Shown here: one piece after another, positions 26,805 through 35,414 of the stretch
Position numbering within the stretch: the first letter of the stretch is position 1
Layout of the letters: every line of letters begins with the position of its first letter
Source: UBA7672 sp965279085
GTDB lineage: Bacteria; Pseudomonadota; Alphaproteobacteria; Caulobacterales; Hyphomonadaceae
NCBI GenBank assembly: GCA_965279085.1
Contig: OZ257149.1
Location: forward strand, 1,612,001 to 1,676,000
Direction: 5' to 3'
DNA: 64,000 nt
The notes under the pieces: model-generated
What the model was told of the DNA's origin: nothing
The model's database searches: none
The model's input: only the letters and a program-made list of their open reading frames with translations
Program-made: the position numbers and the translations under genes

Positions 26805-28073
26805 GTGGCTGACGGCGCGACGCGGGAAAAGAAGGATCTTTACGCCGTTGGCGAGATCCCGCCCGACTTCCATGTTCCCAAGACCATGCACGCCTGGGCG
26901 ATCCGCCGGGAACGGCAGGGGCGCCCCAAACAGGCCATGCAGCTGGAGGTCGTGCCGACCCCGGAGATCGCCTCGGACGAGGTGCTCGTCCTCGTGATGG
27001 CGGCGGGCGTCAACTATAACGGCATCTGGGCCGGCCTCGGCGAGCCCGTGTCGATGTTCGACGTTCACAAACAACCCTTCCACGTCGCCGGTTCGGATGC
27101 CTCGGGCATCGTCTGGGCGGTCGGCTCCAAGGTGAAACGCTGGAAGCCGGGCGACGAAGTCGTCATCCACTGCAACCAGGATGATGGCGACGACGAAGAG
27201 TGCAATGGCGGCGACCCGATGTTCTCGCCGACCCAGCGCATCTGGGGCTATGAAACGCCGGACGGTTCGTTCGCGCAGTTCTGCCGCGTGCAATCGCGCC
27301 AGCTGATGGAGCGTCCGAAGCACCTCACCTGGGAAGAGTCGGCCTGCTACACGCTGACGCTCGCCACCGCCTATCGCATGCTGTTCGGCCACCGTCCGCA
27401 CGTGCTGCGTCCGGGCCAGAACGTGCTCGTGTGGGGCGCATCGGGCGGCCTTGGTTCCTACGCGGTGCAGCTCTGCGCAGTCGCCGGCGCCAACGCGATC
27501 GGCGTCATCTCGGACGACTCGAAGACGGACTTCGTGCTGTCGATGGGCGCCAAGGGCGTCATCAACCGCAACAACTTCAAATGCTGGGGCCAGCTTCCGA
27601 AAGTGAACGGGCCCGAGTTCAACGATTACATGAAAGAGTGCCGCAAGTTCGGCAAAGCGATCTGGCAGATCACCGGGAATAAAGACGTCGACGTCGTCTT
27701 CGAACACCCGGGCGAAGCCACGATGCCGGTCTCGGTATTCGTCGTGAAGCGCGGCGGCATGGTCGTCATCTGCGCCGGCACGACCGGCTTCAACCTGACG
27801 ATGGACGCGCGCTTCCTGTGGATGCGCCAGAAGCGCGTTCAGGGTTCGCACTTCGCCAACCTGCTGCAGGCGAGCCAGGCCAACCAGCTGATGCTGGAAC
27901 GCCGCCTCGACCCGTGCATGTCGGAAGTCTTCCCGTTCGCCGATATTCCGGCCGCCCACGAAAAGATGCTCGATAACAAGCACCTGCCCGGCAACATGGC
28001 CGTGCTGGTGACGTCTCCGAAGCCGGGCCTGCGCACGGTAGAAGACGTGATCGAAGCCGGGCCGACGGCGTAA
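26805..28073 (+). CDS. ccr: Crotonyl-CoA carboxylase/reductase
   Basis: 422 residues (family about 430). Medium-chain dehydrogenase/reductase enzyme that reductively carboxylates crotonyl-CoA to ethylmalonyl-CoA with NADPH, the key step of the ethylmalonyl-CoA pathway. Diagnostic stretches: ELVVPTPEIAS-type groove, GVNYNGIWAGLGEPVSMFDVH, HCNQDDGDDEECNGGDPMFSPTQRIWGYETPDGSFAQF, the NADPH loop VWGASGGLGSYAVQL, and GKAIWQITG. The acidic insertion and the ETPDGSFAQF region separate it from plain enoyl reductases. Start GTG at 26805 after GGGGAGAG. Works with ecm at 17958-19952. Confidence 0.96.
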   Translation: MADGATREKKDLYAVGEIPPDFHVPKTMHAWAIRRERQGRPKQAMQLEVVPTPEIASDEVLVLVMAAGVNYNGIWAGLGEPVSMFDVHKQPFHVAGSDASGIVWAVGSKVKRWKPGDEVVIHCNQDDGDDEECNGGDPMFSPTQRIWGYETPDGSFAQFCRVQSRQLMERPKHLTWEESACYTLTLATAYRMLFGHRPHVLRPGQNVLVWGASGGLGSYAVQLCAVAGANAIGVISDDSKTDFVLSMGAKGVINRNNFKCWGQLPKVNGPEFNDYMKECRKFGKAIWQITGNKDVDVVFEHPGEATMPVSVFVVKRGGMVVICAGTTGFNLTMDARFLWMRQKRVQGSHFANLLQASQANQLMLERRLDPCMSEVFPFADIPAAHEKMLDNKHLPGNMAVLVTSPKPGLRTVEDVIEAGPTA

Positions 28074-28161
28074 CCAATCGCCTTCCAACTGCGTACTAGG
28101 GATCAGGACAGGCACGCACTATGTTGCGTGCTGTCAGGTCCGTTATCGCTAGGAGAGCCCA

Positions 28162-28680
28162 ATGCCCGCATCTACCGAACGCGCAGTCCTCGCAGGCGGA
28201 TGCTTCTGGGGCATGCAGGACCTGATCCGGAAGAAGCCGGGCGTGATCTCGACGCGCGTGGGCTATTCGGGCGGGGACGTTAAGAACGCGACCTATCGCA
28301 ACCATGGCACGCATGCTGAGGCGATCGAGATCATCTTCGATCCGGGCAAATGGTCGTACCGCGACCTGCTGGAGTTCTTTTTCCAGATCCATGACCCGAC
28401 GACGAAAAACCGTCAGGGCAATGACATGGGTATGAGCTATCGCTCGGCGATCTATTACGAGAGCGAAGACCAGAAGCGCACCGCGCTCGACACCATCGCG
28501 GACGTCGATGCGTCCGGCCTGTGGCCGGGCAAGGTCGTCACAGAAGTCCAACCGGCGGGCGACTTCTGGGAAGCCGAGCCGGAGCATCAGGATTATCTGG
28601 AGCGCATTCCCAACGGATACACCTGCCACTTTGCGCGGCCGGGCTGGAAACTGCCCAAGCGCACGCAGGCTGCAGAGTAG
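28162..28680 (+). CDS. msrA: Peptide-methionine (S)-S-oxide reductase MsrA
   Basis: 172 residues. Repairs oxidised methionine using thioredoxin. Catalytic motif GGCFWGMQDLI with Cys14; GVISTRVGYSGGDVKNATYRNHGTHAEAIEI and the DYLERIPNGYTCH end are family landmarks. Start ATG at 28162 follows AGGAGAG. No fused MsrB domain. Faces the TetR gene. Confidence 0.95.
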   Translation: MPASTERAVLAGGCFWGMQDLIRKKPGVISTRVGYSGGDVKNATYRNHGTHAEAIEIIFDPGKWSYRDLLEFFFQIHDPTTKNRQGNDMGMSYRSAIYYESEDQKRTALDTIADVDASGLWPGKVVTEVQPAGDFWEAEPEHQDYLERIPNGYTCHFARPGWKLPKRTQAAE

Positions 28681-28688
28681 CGCGAAAC

Positions 28689-29282
28689 CTAAAGGACCTC
28701 CGCGTCCACGACCTTTTCGATGATCCGCTCATCGGCGGGCACCAACCCGTCGAGCATGAGCATGGCGAGGCCGTGCACGATCGACCAGGCGCGCAGCCGG
28801 TGGATGTCCTGCACGGCCTTGCTTGTCTTGGGGCCATCCAGATCCGCGATACCGCGCACCAGCATGTCGCGGCCGCGCGACTTGGCCGCCCGCCCCTTGC
28901 CCGACTTCGCTGACTTCGCCGACATCATCTGGCGGAACAGAGACGGGTTCGCCAGCGCGAAGCGGACATAGGCGCGACCCATCGCGTTGAAGGCATCGCG
29001 GCCGGGCTTTGCCTTCGCCATCGCTTTCTCGAACGCATCCGCAAGCCGCTCGTCGCCGACCTCGCACAGCGCGGCCAGCAGCGCCGCCTTGTCCGGGAAG
29101 TGGCGATACACGGCGGTCGCCGACACGCCGACATTGCGGGCGACTTCGCGCAGGCTCAGCGCCTCGACAGGACCGTCTTTCAGGCGTTTCAGGCCCTCAT
29201 CGACCAGCGCGGCGCGGAGGTCGCCATGGTGATAGCGCTCGCCCGAAGATTCGATGTTGACACTGTTATCATTCTTTGCCAT
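28689..29282 (-). CDS. TetR-family transcriptional regulator
   Basis: 197 residues. N-terminal helix-turn-helix: YHHGDLRAALVDEGLKRLKDGPVEALSLREVARNVGVSATAVYRHFPDKAALLAALCEVG, a textbook TetR DNA-binding domain, followed by a TetR_C_33-like ligand domain (MGRAYVRFALANPSLFRQMMSA). Start ATG at 29282 chosen because the family begins here; longer frame upstream has no homology. Divergent from the carotenoid oxygenase; two operator-like palindromes cover its first codons and start. Confidence 0.92.
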   Translation of the reverse strand: MAKNDNSVNIESSGERYHHGDLRAALVDEGLKRLKDGPVEALSLREVARNVGVSATAVYRHFPDKAALLAALCEVGDERLADAFEKAMAKAKPGRDAFNAMGRAYVRFALANPSLFRQMMSAKSAKSGKGRAAKSRGRDMLVRGIADLDGPKTSKAVQDIHRLRAWSIVHGLAMLMLDGLVPADERIIEKVVDAEVL

Positions 29283-29299
29283 GTTAGCACTGTAAACAT
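29254..29299. promoter_or_regulatory. Twin 19-bp operators of the TetR regulator
   Basis: Two related imperfect palindromes 27 bp apart: ATGTTGACACTGTTATCAT at 29254-29272 (inside the first codons of the TetR gene) and ATGTTAGCACTGTAAACAT at 29281-29299 (over its start codon). Both match ATGTTnnCACTGTnAnCAT, each symmetrical at 14 of 19 positions. Likely autorepression and control of the divergent oxygenase. Confidence 0.55.
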
Positions 29300-29399
29300 A
29301 GTCGGTAGTAGGCACAACACGCCCAAACGCCGCGCCTGATACGAGCCTTCCCGAACGCCAGACCGCCAAGCAGTCAGACAAAAGAAAAAGGGAACCGCC

Positions 29400-30833
29400 A
29401 TGCCGAGCCCCGTCGAAACAGCCATTCGCGGCATCGTCACCACCGGCATCATTGGTGTCGCGAGTATCAACCGCTCGATGCGCCGCGCCAAGGGGCCGAA
29501 CCCCTATCTCACCGGCATCCACACGCCGGTCGACGCCGAGCACACGATCACCGACCTGAAGGTAACCGGCACGATCCCGACGGGACTCAATGGCCTCTAT
29601 CTACGCAACGGCCCCAACCCCATGAAGGCGCCCAACCCCGCCACGCACCACTGGTTCGTCGGTGACGCGATGCTGCACGGCTTGCGCGTCCAGGACGGCA
29701 AGGCGTTGTGGTACAGGAACCGCTGGATCCGCTCGACGCCTGTGAGCGAAGCGCTGCACGAGGCGCCCGTTCCCGGCCCGCGCGGGCGCGGCAGCCCCAA
29801 TACCAACGTCGTCGGCCACGCCGGCAAGATTCTCGCGATCGTCGAGGCCGGCGGCTTCCCGGCGGAAGTGACAGAGACGCTCGAGACGAGCAGGTTCTCG
29901 GATTTCGACGGCACGTTCGGCAAGGCATTCTCCGCACACCCGCACCTCGATCACGACACCGGCGAGATGCACGCGATCTGCTATGTCGGCGGCGATCCAA
30001 CCACGATCTGGCACACTGTGCTCGACAAGACCGGCAAGGTCCGCCGCAACGAACCGATTACCGTGCAGGACGGCCCCTCCATCCACGACTGCATGATCAC
30101 GAAGAACTATGTGATCGTCATGGACCTGCCGGTGACGTTCTCGATGCCGGCGCTGATTTCCGGCGAGAGCTTCCCCTACCGCTGGAATCCCAAACACGCC
30201 GCGCGCATCGGCCTGCTGCCGCGCGAGGGCAAGGGCAGCGACATCATATGGTGCGATATCGAGCCCTGCTACATCTTCCATCCCTCGAACGCCTACGAGA
30301 CGGAAGACGGCAAGGTGATCTTGGACGCGGCGGTGCATGCCGACATGTTCAACGACACCGTGCAGGGCCCGAATTCGAAATCGACGCCGTTCGAGCGCCT
30401 GACCATCGATCCGGTCGCGAAGAAGGTTACGCGCAAGGTGATCGATGCGAGCCCGCAGGAATTCCCGCGTCCTGATGAGCGCCTGACCGGCAAGCCCTAT
30501 CGCTACGCCTACTGCATGGCCCTGCCCGAGGGCGGCGATACCGCCTTCATGGGCGACTCGCGCCTGTTCAAGCACGATCTCGAAACCGGCAAGCGTGAAG
30601 TCCACGATTTCGGCAAGGGCAGGATGCCCGGCGAGTTCGTGTTCGTTCCGGCGCATGCGGGCAGCGCGGAAGATGAAGGCTGGCTGGTCGGTTACGTTAT
30701 CGACACCAATGATGAGACGACAGACTTCGTCATCCTCAACGCCCGCGATTTCGAGGGTCCGGCGCAGGCCAGCATCACCATCCCGATGCGCATTCCGCCG
30801 GGCTTCCACGGGAACTTCATTCCGCTGGCGTGA
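29400..30833 (+). CDS. Carotenoid oxygenase (RPE65/CCD family)
   Basis: 477 residues. Seven-bladed propeller non-haem iron dioxygenase cleaving carotenoids, stilbenes or related alkenes. The four iron His are visible: FSAHPHLD (His180), SIHD (His229), IFHPSN (His294) and GFHGNFIPLA (His470). Also GLYLRNGPNP and HWFVGDAMLHGL at the N-terminus, as in lignostilbene/apocarotenoid members. No carotenoid biosynthesis genes are near. Regulated probably by the divergent TetR protein. Confidence 0.93.
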   Translation: MPSPVETAIRGIVTTGIIGVASINRSMRRAKGPNPYLTGIHTPVDAEHTITDLKVTGTIPTGLNGLYLRNGPNPMKAPNPATHHWFVGDAMLHGLRVQDGKALWYRNRWIRSTPVSEALHEAPVPGPRGRGSPNTNVVGHAGKILAIVEAGGFPAEVTETLETSRFSDFDGTFGKAFSAHPHLDHDTGEMHAICYVGGDPTTIWHTVLDKTGKVRRNEPITVQDGPSIHDCMITKNYVIVMDLPVTFSMPALISGESFPYRWNPKHAARIGLLPREGKGSDIIWCDIEPCYIFHPSNAYETEDGKVILDAAVHADMFNDTVQGPNSKSTPFERLTIDPVAKKVTRKVIDASPQEFPRPDERLTGKPYRYAYCMALPEGGDTAFMGDSRLFKHDLETGKREVHDFGKGRMPGEFVFVPAHAGSAEDEGWLVGYVIDTNDETTDFVILNARDFEGPAQASITIPMRIPPGFHGNFIPLA

Positions 30834-30850
30834 GGCCTGTAAGAAACCGG

Positions 30851-30876
30851 GATAACCGGCGACTATCTCTTTCGTA
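30851..30876 (+). promoter_or_regulatory. Candidate ECF-type promoter before the sigma factor gene
   Basis: GATAACC at 30851-30857 and CGTA at 30873-30876 with 15 bp between, 19 bp before the ATG. The AACC/CGT pairing resembles ECF sigma -35/-10 elements, so autoregulation is possible. Single occurrence, weak evidence. Confidence 0.3.
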
Positions 30877-30894
30877 GCCCTTACGGGCGCCGGG

Positions 30895-31428
30895 ATGACG
30901 ATGGACGCGCGCCGACTCACGCAGGATGAGCTTTACGCCCGGGCGGCCGCCGATTTCGGCCCGGCGCTGGGACGTCTGGCGCGTGCGTATGAGCGGGATG
31001 CGGACCGGCAGCGGGACCTGCTGCAGGACATCCACTTTGCGCTGTGGCGGAGCTTCGAGGGGTATCACGGGCTCGCGTCACTGCGGACGTGGGTCTATCG
31101 CGTGGCGCACAACACGGCGGCGAGCCATGTGCTGAAGGACAGGCGCGCGCGGGTTTCGCAGTGGACCGACCTGGAGCACGTTGCGGACGCGCCAGATCCG
31201 GCGAGCGTGACGGACACGCACGCGGAGAACGACCTGCTCTCGCGGCTGATGTCGCTGGTGCACCAACTGAAGCCGCCGGACCGGCAGGTGATGCTGCTCT
31301 ATCTCGACGGGCTGGATGCGAAGGAGACAGGTGAGATCACCGGCCTCTCGCCCGGCGCCGTTGCCGTGAAGATCCACCGCATCAAGGCCGTGCTGGCCAA
31401 GAGATTCAACGCGGGTGAAACGTCATGA
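30895..31428 (+). CDS. ECF-type RNA polymerase sigma factor
   Basis: 177 residues. Region 2 (about 20-85): ALGRLARAYERDADRQRDLLQDIHFALWRSFEGYHGLASLRTWVYRVAHNTAASHV, and region 4 (about 115-170): LVHQLKPPDRQVMLLYLDGLDAKETGEITGLSPGAVAVKIHRIKAVLAKRF. The gene overlaps the next by ATGA, so the membrane protein that follows is the likely anti-sigma or signalling partner. Confidence 0.92.
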   Translation: MTMDARRLTQDELYARAAADFGPALGRLARAYERDADRQRDLLQDIHFALWRSFEGYHGLASLRTWVYRVAHNTAASHVLKDRRARVSQWTDLEHVADAPDPASVTDTHAENDLLSRLMSLVHQLKPPDRQVMLLYLDGLDAKETGEITGLSPGAVAVKIHRIKAVLAKRFNAGETS

Positions 31429-32045
31429 GCACCCTTCCCCCAGACGACGTGCGCTCCCTCTGGCAGGCGATGCCTGTGGAGACCATCGCTGTCTCCGCCG
31501 ACGAGATGCGTGCGCGCGCCGAGAAGCTCACCGCGGCGATCCGCAAGCGCAACCGGATCGAGTATATCGCGTGCGGTTTCGTGCTGCTGGTCTTCGGCTG
31601 GTATGCGACGTGGAAGGAACCGGCGACGCCGCTGTGGCCGATTGCAAACATCATGATCATCGCGGGCGTCTTTCTTGCCGCGTTCAACATGCACAGGCGC
31701 GCACGCGCCAACGATCCACCTCCGGCGGCTTCGGCCGGGACGCTGGTCGAATTCCAGCGAACGGAACTGATCCGTCAGCGCGATGCGCTGAGGACGGTGT
31801 GGAGCTGGTATGTGTTGCCGGCCGTGCCGGGAGTCGTTCTCTGGTTCATCGCGGCGTGGCTGGGCAATCCGCATGGGTCGATGCGGGTGTCTGCCGGACT
31901 GGTGGGCGCGGCGCTGATCGTGACACTGGTGTTCGCGGGAATTATCTGGATCAACCGTCTTGGCGCAGCGCGCCTGCAACGCCAGATCGATGAGCTGTCG
32001 CGCTATACGGACATGGACCAAAGCCTGAAGGACAAAAAACAATGA
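31425..32045 (+). CDS. Four-helix membrane protein, probable partner of the ECF sigma factor
   Basis: 206 residues. Cytoplasmic N-terminus of about 45 residues, then hydrophobic segments at about 46-63, 70-88, 126-146 and 153-176, ending in a charged tail (LQRQIDELSRYTDMDQSLKDKK). No zinc anti-sigma motif (HxxxCxxC) is present. Position directly after and overlapping the sigma gene by 4 bp is the reason to propose an anti-sigma role; the sequence alone does not prove it. It overlaps the following hydrolase by 4 bp as well. Confidence 0.78.
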   Translation: MSTLPPDDVRSLWQAMPVETIAVSADEMRARAEKLTAAIRKRNRIEYIACGFVLLVFGWYATWKEPATPLWPIANIMIIAGVFLAAFNMHRRARANDPPPAASAGTLVEFQRTELIRQRDALRTVWSWYVLPAVPGVVLWFIAAWLGNPHGSMRVSAGLVGAALIVTLVFAGIIWINRLGAARLQRQIDELSRYTDMDQSLKDKKQ

Positions 32046-33436
32046 TACGGGCCCTTCTCCTCTCCTCGCTGATCGCCATCTCTGCCGGGGGACACGCCAT
32101 GGCGCAGACACGGGCCTTTCCGGACGACGCAAGACTGCTGGAGATCCTGAAGACCACCGTCGACGGCGGCCGGGCAACCGGGCTCGTGCTCGGCGTGATG
32201 GAGGCGGATGGCTCGACGCGCGTGGTCGCCTATGGCGATGCCGGCGCGGGCGCAAAGCCGTTGAGCGCGGACAGCGTGTTCGAGATCGGCTCGGTGACGA
32301 AGGTGTTCACCACCACGCTGCTGGCCGACATGGCGCAGAAGGGCGAGGTCACCCTTGATGCGCCGGCGCAGACTTATGCGCCTGCCGGCATGTCGCTGCC
32401 GGTGCGCGACGGAAAGCACATCACGCTTGGGCATCTGGCGGAACAGAATTCGGGGCTGCCGCGCATTCCGTTCAGCCTGAATGCGACGAGCATGGCGAAC
32501 CCGTACGCGGCGTACACGACGGAATTGCTGAACGAGTTTCTCGGCGGGTATAAGCTGATCCGCGATCCGGGGGCGCAGTTCGAATACTCGAACCTTGGCA
32601 TGGGCGTGCTCGGCAACCTGCTCGCGAACCGCGCGGGGCAGAGCTATGAGCAACTTGTGCAGGCGCGCATCCTGAAGCCGCTGGGCATGACGATGAGCGG
32701 GATTGCGTTCACGCCCGAGATGCAGGCGGTGCTTGCCAGGGGACATGGCGGCGACGGCAAGCCTGCGGGCAACTGGGATCTGCCGACACTGGCGGGCGCG
32801 GGTGCGTTGCGCTCGAACATGACGGACATGCTGAAATTCCTCGACGCCAATCTCGGCGAGCCGAAGAACGATCTCGAACGGGCAATGCGCACGGCGCAAC
32901 AGCCGCGCTTCCGGATTTCGGACGACAGCGAGATCGGGCTGGGCTGGATCACGATGGAGACCAAGGCTGGCAAGTTCGTGTTCCACGATGGCGGCACGGG
33001 CGGCTATGGCGCGATCGTTGGGCTCGACCCGAAGCGTGGCGTCGGGCTGGTGCTGCTGGGGAATCGCACGGGGATTCCCGAAGAGGTGGCGCTGCACCTG
33101 TTCGATCCGTCGATCCCGCTGGCGCCGGTGAAGTCGGATCCGGCAGCGGGTCGCACGGAAGTGGCCGTGCCGGCGGAGACGCTGGCGAAATATGTCGGTG
33201 TCTACGCGATGGACACGGCGCTAGCATTCAAGATGACGGTGACGCTTGAGAGCGGCCAGTTGCACCTGCAGGCGACCGGGCAGGACAAGTATCCGGTGTT
33301 CCCGGAATCGCAGACGAAGTTCTTCCTCAAGATTGTCGACGCGCAGGTGAGCTTCGTGGCGGCGGCGGACGGCCAGCAGGCGCATCTGATCCTTCATCAG
33401 GGCGGAATGAACCAGAAGGCGACCAAACTGCCCTAG
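32042..33436 (+). CDS. Serine hydrolase, beta-lactamase class C/PBP fold
   Basis: 464 residues with signal peptide MIRALLLSSLIAISAGGHAMAQ. SxxK is Ser84-Val-Thr-Lys87 in FEIGSVTK, YxN is YSN in FEYSNLG, and the third box is HDGGTGGY. A C-terminal lipocalin-like extension (about 360-464, LAKYVGVYAMDTALAFKMTVTLESGQLHLQATGQ) is typical of the peptidase S12/esterase members rather than true AmpC. Translationally coupled to the membrane protein, so part of the sigma factor operon. Periplasmic. Confidence 0.92.
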   Translation: MIRALLLSSLIAISAGGHAMAQTRAFPDDARLLEILKTTVDGGRATGLVLGVMEADGSTRVVAYGDAGAGAKPLSADSVFEIGSVTKVFTTTLLADMAQKGEVTLDAPAQTYAPAGMSLPVRDGKHITLGHLAEQNSGLPRIPFSLNATSMANPYAAYTTELLNEFLGGYKLIRDPGAQFEYSNLGMGVLGNLLANRAGQSYEQLVQARILKPLGMTMSGIAFTPEMQAVLARGHGGDGKPAGNWDLPTLAGAGALRSNMTDMLKFLDANLGEPKNDLERAMRTAQQPRFRISDDSEIGLGWITMETKAGKFVFHDGGTGGYGAIVGLDPKRGVGLVLLGNRTGIPEEVALHLFDPSIPLAPVKSDPAAGRTEVAVPAETLAKYVGVYAMDTALAFKMTVTLESGQLHLQATGQDKYPVFPESQTKFFLKIVDAQVSFVAAADGQQAHLILHQGGMNQKATKLP

Positions 33437-33906
33437 TCGTCGTCTTCCAGCGATCCGAAGGGGCCCTCCTCGTCCTCATCGTCCGGGTCGAGGTCTTCTT
33501 CCTCTTCGTCCGATTCACCGAGCCACGCGGCTTCGTCCTCGACCGGCTTGGGCAGGCGATCTTCGAGCAGGTCGGCGAGCGTGCCGGGGCGCATGTCTTC
33601 CGGCGCCTCGATCACCCATGACAGGTACTCCTCCGGCCCGCCATTGAGATAGGGCGGCGGGGAGACAGGCTTGAAGACGCTCGCAAGCTGCTCTTCGACG
33701 GAGAGATAATTCAGGACGGCGCCGAGTTCCTGGACAGTGTGCCAGGCAAGATCGTGGTCGATGTCGATGGTGAACTTCACCCACCATCCGCCATCCTGCT
33801 CTCCAGAGCCGATGCCGCGCGAGGGCGTGTCGTTGATCTCCACCGCCGGAACGCGGGCAAGGAAATCGATCAGCTTTCCGAATTTCGGATGGTGTGCGTC
33901 GGTCAT
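33433..33906 (-). CDS. Hypothetical protein with acidic tail
   Basis: 157 residues. Start ATG at 33906 lies after a strong GGGGAGGGA site; a longer frame to 33993 lacks one. The N-terminal two thirds look globular (WWVKFTIDIDHDLAWHTVQELGAVLNYLSVEEQLASVFKPVSPPPYLNGGPEEYLSWVIE), the last 30 residues are almost all Asp/Glu. No family recognised. Converges on and overlaps the serine hydrolase by 4 bp. Confidence 0.75.
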   Translation of the reverse strand: MTDAHHPKFGKLIDFLARVPAVEINDTPSRGIGSGEQDGGWWVKFTIDIDHDLAWHTVQELGAVLNYLSVEEQLASVFKPVSPPPYLNGGPEEYLSWVIEAPEDMRPGTLADLLEDRLPKPVEDEAAWLGESDEEEEDLDPDDEDEEGPFGSLEDDD

Positions 33907-34061
33907 GCCCGAATCCCTCCCCGGCCGGTCCGACCTTGGCCTGACGCGCGCGTGCGCTCCAGAGCCGTTTACGGACGATTTCACGCAAATCACCCTTTCG
34001 GGCGATTGCGCATCGGCCGCGGTGGGCTTTCTGTTTCGGGAAACAATTCTAGGAGGACGTC

Positions 34062-34520
34062 ATGGCTCAGGCCTGGAAGAAGGGGCGCGGAAAGATGGGG
34101 CCGATGGCGCCCCTGCTCGGCCGGTGGAAGGCGGTTGCGGACACGCAGATGGGGCCGGTGAGCTGCATCCGCGATTACCAAAAATTCGGCGACGGCTATG
34201 TGCGGCTGGAGGCGGAGTGGAATTTCAAGGGCAAAGGCGCCGCGGCGAAAACCTATCGCGAGATCGCCTTGTTCGGTCCTGATAAGGATGGCGTGCTGAC
34301 GTTCTGGTCCTACACCAATGACGGCAAGAAGAGCTCAGGCAAGCTGGCCGAGGCGCCGGACGTTCACCCGCAGGCTGTGTGCTTCGAGGCGCAGATGGAC
34401 ATGGGACTCGCGCGGCAAGTGTTCTGGCCGGACGAGAAGGACGGGATGCGCTGGCGGGTGGAGGCGCGGACCAAGAAGGGCTGGAGCAACCTGGCCGAAC
34501 ACCACTACCGGCCAGCATGA
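34062..34520 (+). CDS. Hypothetical protein, DUF1579-like beta barrel
   Basis: 152 residues, cytosolic (no signal). Reads as a small lipocalin-like barrel: PMAPLLGRWKAVADTQMGPVSCIRDYQKFGDGYVRLEAEWNFKGKG ... YREIALFGPDKDGVLTFWSYTNDGKKSSGK, with the GxW start motif common to DUF1579 and THAP4-like domains. Start ATG at 34062 after AGGAGG. Assignment to DUF1579 is tentative. Confidence 0.7.
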   Translation: MAQAWKKGRGKMGPMAPLLGRWKAVADTQMGPVSCIRDYQKFGDGYVRLEAEWNFKGKGAAAKTYREIALFGPDKDGVLTFWSYTNDGKKSSGKLAEAPDVHPQAVCFEAQMDMGLARQVFWPDEKDGMRWRVEARTKKGWSNLAEHHYRPA

Positions 34521-34559
34521 TCGCGGGGTATGACAGGCGCCGGAATCGAGGAGACCCCC

Positions 34560-35015
34560 ATGCGCCTGTTGCTGCTTTCCGTATCCGTCCTGGCTTTGGC
34601 CGCCTGCGGCGAGACCAAGCCCGCCGAGACGACCCCTGCCCCCGAAACGCCCGCCGCTGAAGCGCCGGTGCATGACATGGCGGGCATGGACGACACGATG
34701 AAGGCCGCCGACGCGACCGACGATGCCGCCACCGCCGAGACGGCGGACGGCTTCACCTTCCACACGATCGGCGGAAAGATCGAAAGCGTTCACCTGCCGA
34801 CGGCGGCGGGCGTTACATGGACGGCTTCCACCACCGACACCACGCTGGTGGAGATCGGCGACGCGAAGGACGAAGCAATGCCGGACGGCTCCACGCATCA
34901 CGTCGTGAAAGTGACGCCGAAGATTTCGGGCAATGCTGTCGTGAAATTCGAGAAGCGCGACAACGCGACGGGCCCCGTGACCGAGACGCGCAACATCAAC
35001 TTCATGATCCACTAG
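34560..35015 (+). CDS. Small lipoprotein with HDMAG-type motif
   Basis: 151 residues. Start ATG at 34560 after GAGGAG; signal MRLLLLSVSVLALAAC with lipobox LAAC. A Pro/Thr/Glu linker and a short His/Met/Asp stretch (VHDMAGMDDTM) precede a beta-rich domain (FTFHTIGGKIESVHLPTAAGVTWTAS ... VVKVTPKISGNAVVKFEKRD) that resembles chagasin/immunoglobulin-like inhibitors but is not conclusive. Met/His stretches can bind copper; that is inference only. Confidence 0.7.
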   Translation: MRLLLLSVSVLALAACGETKPAETTPAPETPAAEAPVHDMAGMDDTMKAADATDDAATAETADGFTFHTIGGKIESVHLPTAAGVTWTASTTDTTLVEIGDAKDEAMPDGSTHHVVKVTPKISGNAVVKFEKRDNATGPVTETRNINFMIH

Positions 35016-35034
35016 ACTATTTGGACAAACGGAA

Positions 35035-35061
35035 AGGGGCGCGGATTTTGCCCGCGCCCCT
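35035..35061. terminator. Bidirectional terminator between convergent genes
   Basis: Perfect 10-bp stem AGGGGCGCGG/CCGCGCCCCT with a 7-nt loop. On the minus strand it is followed by TTTCCGTTTG, fitting termination of the EF-hand gene; on the plus strand it would also stop the lipoprotein transcript. Confidence 0.65.
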
Positions 35062-35096
35062 CGCCCGTAGTCATCCAGCCCACTATTCCGTAAGTC

Positions 35097-35414
35097 TTAC
35101 TGGCCGGGCGCCGAGGCTGGCGGCGTGGTTTTCGCTTCGGCCCATTTGCCGAACTCGACTTTCGACAGCGCCTTGTTCTTGTCGCTGTCGTACTTGTCGA
35201 AGTCGGCCTGCGTGACCTTCGCATCGGCATACTGCACTTCGGCCAGCGTCAGCGCGCCGTCCTTGTTGACGTCATGCTTCAGGAATTTGTCTTCGGTCGG
35301 TGCGGCGGGTTGTGTCGTTGGCGCAGCAGGTTGCGTCGTCGTTGCCGGGGGTTGCGCGAGCGCCGGAGCGGCGATGGCGGCAAGCGTGGCGGTAACGAGA
35401 AGGGTCTTCATCAT
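35097..35414 (-). CDS. Secreted EF-hand protein
   Basis: 105 residues. Signal peptide MMKTLLVTATLAAIAAPALAQ, a TTQPAAPTTQPAAPT linker, then two EF-hand loops: DVNKDGALTLAE (about 48-59) and DSDKNKALSKVE (about 76-87), each with Asp at positions 1, 3 and an acidic residue at 12, so periplasmic calcium binding is likely. Start chosen at the first ATG of the pair (35414) after GAGGA. Confidence 0.82.
   Translation of the reverse strand: MMKTLLVTATLAAIAAPALAQPPATTTQPAAPTTQPAAPTEDKFLKHDVNKDGALTLAEVQYADAKVTQADFDKYDSDKNKALSKVEFGKWAEAKTTPPASAPGQ

Noticed and set aside
26664..28115. 483-codon minus-strand open frame opposite ccr
   Set aside because: Shadow of the strongly conserved crotonyl-CoA carboxylase/reductase.
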